9,165 nucleotides of DNA from Actinomycetota bacterium. Lineage in GTDB: Bacteria > Actinomycetota > Actinomycetes > Mycobacteriales > Mycobacteriaceae. This document shows, piece after piece, positions 6,565 to 9,165 of the stretch. Position 1 is the stretch's first letter; each line of letters starts with the position of its first letter. Below the pieces are notes generated by a model, which was not told the DNA's origin, searched no databases, and worked only from the letters and a program-made list of their open reading frames with translations. The position numbers and the translations under genes were made by a program. The stretch is taken from assembly GCA_005787665.1 (NCBI GenBank), contig SYAB01000045.1, positions 1 through 9,165 on the forward strand, written 5' to 3'.

Positions 6565-8520
6565 TTACTGGACGCTTACGAGCAGTTCGTAGGCTCGATC
6601 CGGTCCGGCGGCGGATAGCTCCGAGCGGAACTGCGCGTTGACCAGTTTGCGAGACAGCGCGCCCAGGATCGTCAGGTGGGCGTCGCCGGCGGCGTGCTCG
6701 GGTACCGCGATCAGGAAAAGCTCCGAGGCGGGTTTGCCGTCGCGGCTGGCCCAGTCGATGCCCGCGCGGGACCGCGCGTACACCACGACGGGCTCGGAGA
6801 CCGCGTCGGTCTTGGCGTGCGGAATGGCGATGCCGTCGCCGAGTCCGGTGCTCACGGTCGCCTCCCGGGCCAACGCGCCGGCGACCACCGCGGCCGGATC
6901 GAGGACCCGGCCCGTCCGGGCCGCGATACCGACCAACTCGGCGATGGCGGCGTCCCGGTCGGTCGCGCTCAGCTCGACGGCGACCGTCTCGGCGGTGATG
7001 TACTGGGCCAGGCCGACTTTGGGCGGCGCGGCAGCCACTGCCGTGGTGGCCCCGGCGGTGGCGACCCCTGATCCGACGGTCCCGTCGGGGCGTTCGGGCG
7101 GGGTCATCGCGGGTGCCGGTTCAGCGCCGCGATTCTTGGCCCGGTGGCGGATTTTCAGGCCGAGGGTCATCAGCGCCGTCACGGTCGAGCCGAGTGCGAT
7201 CGCGATCAGGTAGCCCGGAACGCCGTGCACCGCGCCCAGGACGGCGACGATACCGCCGCCGTGGGGCACGGCGTTGGTCGCGCCGAAGAGAGCCGCGACG
7301 GCCCCGGCGACGGCCCCTCCGGCCATGTTGGCCGGGATGACCCGCGCCGGATCGGCGGCCGCGAAAGGGATTGCGCCCTCGGTGATTCCGAAGAAGCCCA
7401 TGAACATGGCGGCCAAGCCCATTTCCTTCTCGGACTCGTCGTACAGCGTGCGCCGCAGCACGGTGGCCAGGCCTTGACCGATCGGCGGGGCGGCGATCGC
7501 GGCGCCGATCATGCCCATCGGTGCGGTCTGGCCGGTGGCGATCAAGCCGACGCCGAAAAGGAACGCCACCTTGTTGACCGGGCCGCCCATGTCGAAGGCG
7601 ATCATCAAGCCCAGGATGATGCCCAACACGACGGCGTTGGCGCCCGTCAGTCCCGACAGCCAGGTCGTCAGAGCGGTGAACAGGCCGGCGATGGGCGCGC
7701 CGAGGACGTAGATGAAGGCCAGCGAGGACACGACCGTGGCGAACAAAGGGATGACGATGATCGGCATGATGCCGGCCATGAACTTGGGTACTTTCACGCC
7801 CTTGACCGCCAGGGTCACATATCCGGCGAGGAAGCCGGCCACAATTGCCCCGAGGAATCCCGAACCCGCCTCCGAGCCGTACAGCGACCCGGTGTTGGCC
7901 ACGATGCCGGTGATCATTCCGGGGGCAAGACCGGGCCGGTCGGCGATCGACATCGCGATGAAGCCGGCCAGAATCGGGATCATCAGCGTGAAGGCGATGG
8001 AGCCGATCTCCAGCATCTTGCCCCAGAAGCTGCCGTCCGGCACGACCAGGCCGCCCTCAGGGTCCGGGGTCCCGCCCAGCGACAGGCTGACGGCGATCAG
8101 CAGGCCGCCGACGACCACGAACGGGATCATCGGCGAGACGCCGGCCATCAGCGAACGGTAGAGAGTCGCTCCGAGGCTGCCCTTGTCTTCCGTCGCGACC
8201 GCGACGGTCCCGGCCTGAACGGGTGCGTTGACCGCGCGCACCAGCAGTTCGGCGGGTTTGTGGACGCCATCGGCGACCCCGACCTGGAGGACCCTCTTGC
8301 CGGCGAAGCGATCGAGCTCGACATTCTTGTCCGCCGCGATGATGACCGCATCGGCCGCGGCGATGTCGGCGGCGGTCAAGACGTTCTCCGCGCCGATCGA
8401 GCCCTGGGTCTCGACTTTGATCTCGTGGCCGGCCTCGGAGGCGGCCGCCTGCAGCTTCTCGGCCGCCATATAGGTGTGGGCGATACCCGTCGGGCACGCC
8501 GTGATTGCTACGTAACGCAC
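6565..8520 (-). CDS. fruA: Fructose-type PTS permease, fused EIIB-EIIC-EIIA
   Basis: A 651-residue inner-membrane sugar transporter that phosphorylates its substrate (fructose expected, to fructose 1-phosphate) during uptake. EIIB at about 1-98 carries the phospho-cysteine motif ITAC9PTGIAHTYMAAE. EIIC at about 115-460 has multiple membrane segments and the conserved GGPVNKVAF (312-320) and GITEGAIPF (378-386) stretches of fructose permeases. A Pro/Ala/Gly-rich linker spans about 461-502. EIIA at about 503-650 has the phospho-histidine motif GIAIPH568AK. All three phosphorylation and transport modules appear intact; the order is B-C-A. The start is GTG 8518-8520, with GGAGG (plus-strand 8525-8529) four bases upstream, and begins RYVAITACP, as expected for EIIB. 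fruK, HPr and EI genes are not in the window, so phosphate must come from elsewhere. Divergent from the secreted protein gene. Confidence 0.95.
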   Translation of the reverse strand: MRYVAITACPTGIAHTYMAAEKLQAAASEAGHEIKVETQGSIGAENVLTAADIAAADAVIIAADKNVELDRFAGKRVLQVGVADGVHKPAELLVRAVNAPVQAGTVAVATEDKGSLGATLYRSLMAGVSPMIPFVVVGGLLIAVSLSLGGTPDPEGGLVVPDGSFWGKMLEIGSIAFTLMIPILAGFIAMSIADRPGLAPGMITGIVANTGSLYGSEAGSGFLGAIVAGFLAGYVTLAVKGVKVPKFMAGIMPIIVIPLFATVVSSLAFIYVLGAPIAGLFTALTTWLSGLTGANAVVLGIILGLMIAFDMGGPVNKVAFLFGVGLIATGQTAPMGMIGAAIAAPPIGQGLATVLRRTLYDESEKEMGLAAMFMGFFGITEGAIPFAAADPARVIPANMAGGAVAGAVAALFGATNAVPHGGGIVAVLGAVHGVPGYLIAIALGSTVTALMTLGLKIRHRAKNRGAEPAPAMTPPERPDGTVGSGVATAGATTAVAAAPPKVGLAQYITAETVAVELSATDRDAAIAELVGIAARTGRVLDPAAVVAGALAREATVSTGLGDGIAIPHAKTDAVSEPVVVYARSRAGIDWASRDGKPASELFLIAVPEHAAGDAHLTILGALSRKLVNAQFRSELSAAGPDRAYELLVSVQ

Positions 8521-8542
8521 GCCACCTCCGTCAGTCGTTCTG

Positions 8543-8571
8543 CCACTGCGACGCGACGTCTGGTGCAGTGG
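8543..8571. promoter_or_regulatory. Inverted repeat CCACTGC-N15-GCAGTGG in the PTS/secreted-protein divergent region
   Basis: The 7-bp arms CCACTGC (8543-8549) and GCAGTGG (8565-8571) are perfect reverse complements. Between them is a smaller dyad GACG-CGA-CGTC (8550-8560). The site is 23-51 bp upstream of the fruA start codon, where a transcriptional regulator of the PTS gene could act. The regulator is not identifiable from this window. Confidence 0.35.
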
Positions 8572-8577
8572 TGCCCT

Positions 8578-8598
8578 CCGGACGCTAGCCGCGTCCGG
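8578..8598. promoter_or_regulatory. Perfect 8-5-8 inverted repeat (CCGGACGC-TAGCC-GCGTCCGG), operator or leader hairpin
   Basis: The arms at 8578-8585 and 8591-8598 are perfectly complementary around the 5-nt centre TAGCC. It lies 58-78 bp upstream of the fruA start and 19 bp before the ATG of the divergent secreted-protein gene, just ahead of the AGGA at 8602-8605. As DNA it is a plausible operator for a dimeric regulator; as RNA it would form a GC-rich stem immediately upstream of the ribosome binding site of the plus-strand gene. No T-run follows, so it does not look like an intrinsic terminator. Confidence 0.45.
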
Positions 8599-8616
8599 GA
8601 TAGGAATTTCAGGGAA

Positions 8617-9165
8617 ATGACCAGACTGAGCGGTGGTAGTTTGCCCAGAGTCGGCTCAACCGCCGCGTCGGGAAGTGGGCACCGGATGGGCATGGTCCGC
8701 CTCGGACTCCTGGTCGGGACGCTGGCGGCTGGGGCAGCGATCGTCGTCCTGCCCGCGGTGGCATCCGCCGAGCCCACGGGGCCGTCGGAGCGCGGATCCA
8801 CGGGGGTGTCCTCCCCGCGCTCCGGGCCGCCTCGCACCGCCTCGCCCGCAGCGGCCTCAGCGGGCCCCCGGGCTCCGGTGACCGCGGACAGGGTCGCCGC
8901 CCGACGGGTTTCCCCCGCGACACCCTCCGTACCGGCCGGATCCGCCGGGGCGCCCCGTTCGCCGCACCCCACGCACGGGGCACGGGGTGCCAAGGGTGGT
9001 CCCGGCGCCCCGCGCGCCACGGCGATCGCGTCCACGGCGGGCTCGGTCGTCTCACTGTTCTTCGGTGATGGCACCGCCTCCCACCCCCATGCCGGGATCC
9101 TCGCCGGCAACGGCTTCAGCTATGACGCACAGAGCTGCCCGGGGGTGAACGCCTGTCACGGTGGC
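8617..9165 (+). CDS. Secreted Ala/Pro/Gly-rich protein with PGRS-like C-terminal segment (partial, runs off right edge)
   Basis: The frame is open from ATG 8617 for 183 codons to the edge. A hydrophobic core LGLLVGTLAAGAAIVVLPAVASA (29-51) with a likely cleavage site A49-S-A51/E52 is a Sec-type signal peptide. From 52 to about 140 comes a low-complexity stretch rich in Pro, Ala, Ser, Gly and Arg, without obvious domain. The last 40 residues (SLFFGDGTASHPHAGILAGNGFSYDAQSCPGVNACHGG) resemble the linker and first repeats of mycobacterial PE_PGRS and PGRS-like proteins (FGDGTA.NP.AG.L.GNG.S.D...C....C.GG). There is no PE domain. It is probably exported to the cell envelope or medium; function is unknown. 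Start 8617 has AGGA at 8602-8605; internal ATGs at 8686 and 8692 would give a shorter, more standard signal-peptide N-region and are possible, with GGAAG at 8671-8675 before the first. Confidence 0.75.
   Translation, partial: MTRLSGGSLPRVGSTAASGSGHRMGMVRLGLLVGTLAAGAAIVVLPAVASAEPTGPSERGSTGVSSPRSGPPRTASPAAASAGPRAPVTADRVAARRVSPATPSVPAGSAGAPRSPHPTHGARGAKGGPGAPRATAIASTAGSVVSLFFGDGTASHPHAGILAGNGFSYDAQSCPGVNACHGG

Noticed and set aside
8508..9110. 200-codon minus-strand frame over the secreted-protein gene and fruA start
   Set aside because: The plus strand has a signal peptide and PGRS-like segment, while the minus frame would overlap the fruA start and has only Ala/Pro/Arg-rich sequence.

Overview
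The window is high-GC DNA from an actinobacterium, most likely a fast-growing environmental mycobacterium (Mycolicibacterium-like). The grounds are: a class III cyclase / STAND ATPase / LuxR regulator of the mycobacterial Rv0386 type; a secreted protein ending in a PGRS-like segment; an F420/FMN split-barrel protein; a soluble bacterial P450; and a fructose PTS permease, which to my knowledge is typical of environmental mycobacteria rather than M. tuberculosis. No RNA genes, insertion sequences, CRISPR arrays or attachment sites were seen. The longest stretches without a gene are about 155-165 bp (631-784 and 6400-6564); both are described below.

Layout. Bases 1-630 (minus) hold the N-terminal 210 residues of a lipoprotein serine hydrolase (class C beta-lactamase / DD-peptidase fold) that runs off the left edge. 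Divergent to it, 785-4054 (plus) encodes a large one-protein signalling regulator: cyclase domain, NB-ARC-like ATPase, helical repeats and a C-terminal LuxR DNA-binding domain. Two small plus-strand genes follow, a split-barrel PPOX-family protein (4106-4546) and a VOC/glyoxalase-like protein (4564-5133), only 17 bp apart and probably one operon. Convergent to them, on the minus strand, are a cytochrome P450 (5152-6399) and, upstream of it, a fused fructose-type PTS EIIB-EIIC-EIIA permease (6565-8520). Divergent from the PTS gene, 8617 to the right edge is a signal-peptide-bearing Ala/Pro/Ser/Gly-rich protein whose visible end looks like the start of a PGRS-type repeat region; it runs off the right edge.

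How the parts relate. No single pathway is evident. The left half is a regulator with its divergent lipoprotein neighbour. The middle is a small-molecule and redox cluster (F420/FMN protein, VOC protein, P450). The right half is sugar transport plus a secreted protein sharing a roughly 95 bp divergent control region. The PTS permease has no fructose-1-phosphate kinase, HPr or EI gene beside it within the window.

The most notable signals are as follows. The cyclase domain keeps its metal and transition-state residues but has a Gln/Asn pair where Lys/Asp normally define the substrate. Two apparently leaderless genes have extended -10 elements (TGnTAnnnT) placed so that the start codon is the predicted +1. 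The divergent PTS region contains a perfect 8-5-8 inverted repeat and a second inverted repeat. A 12-bp perfect palindrome within a longer inverted repeat lies upstream of the P450. I found no convincing evidence for a wholly new multi-gene system.
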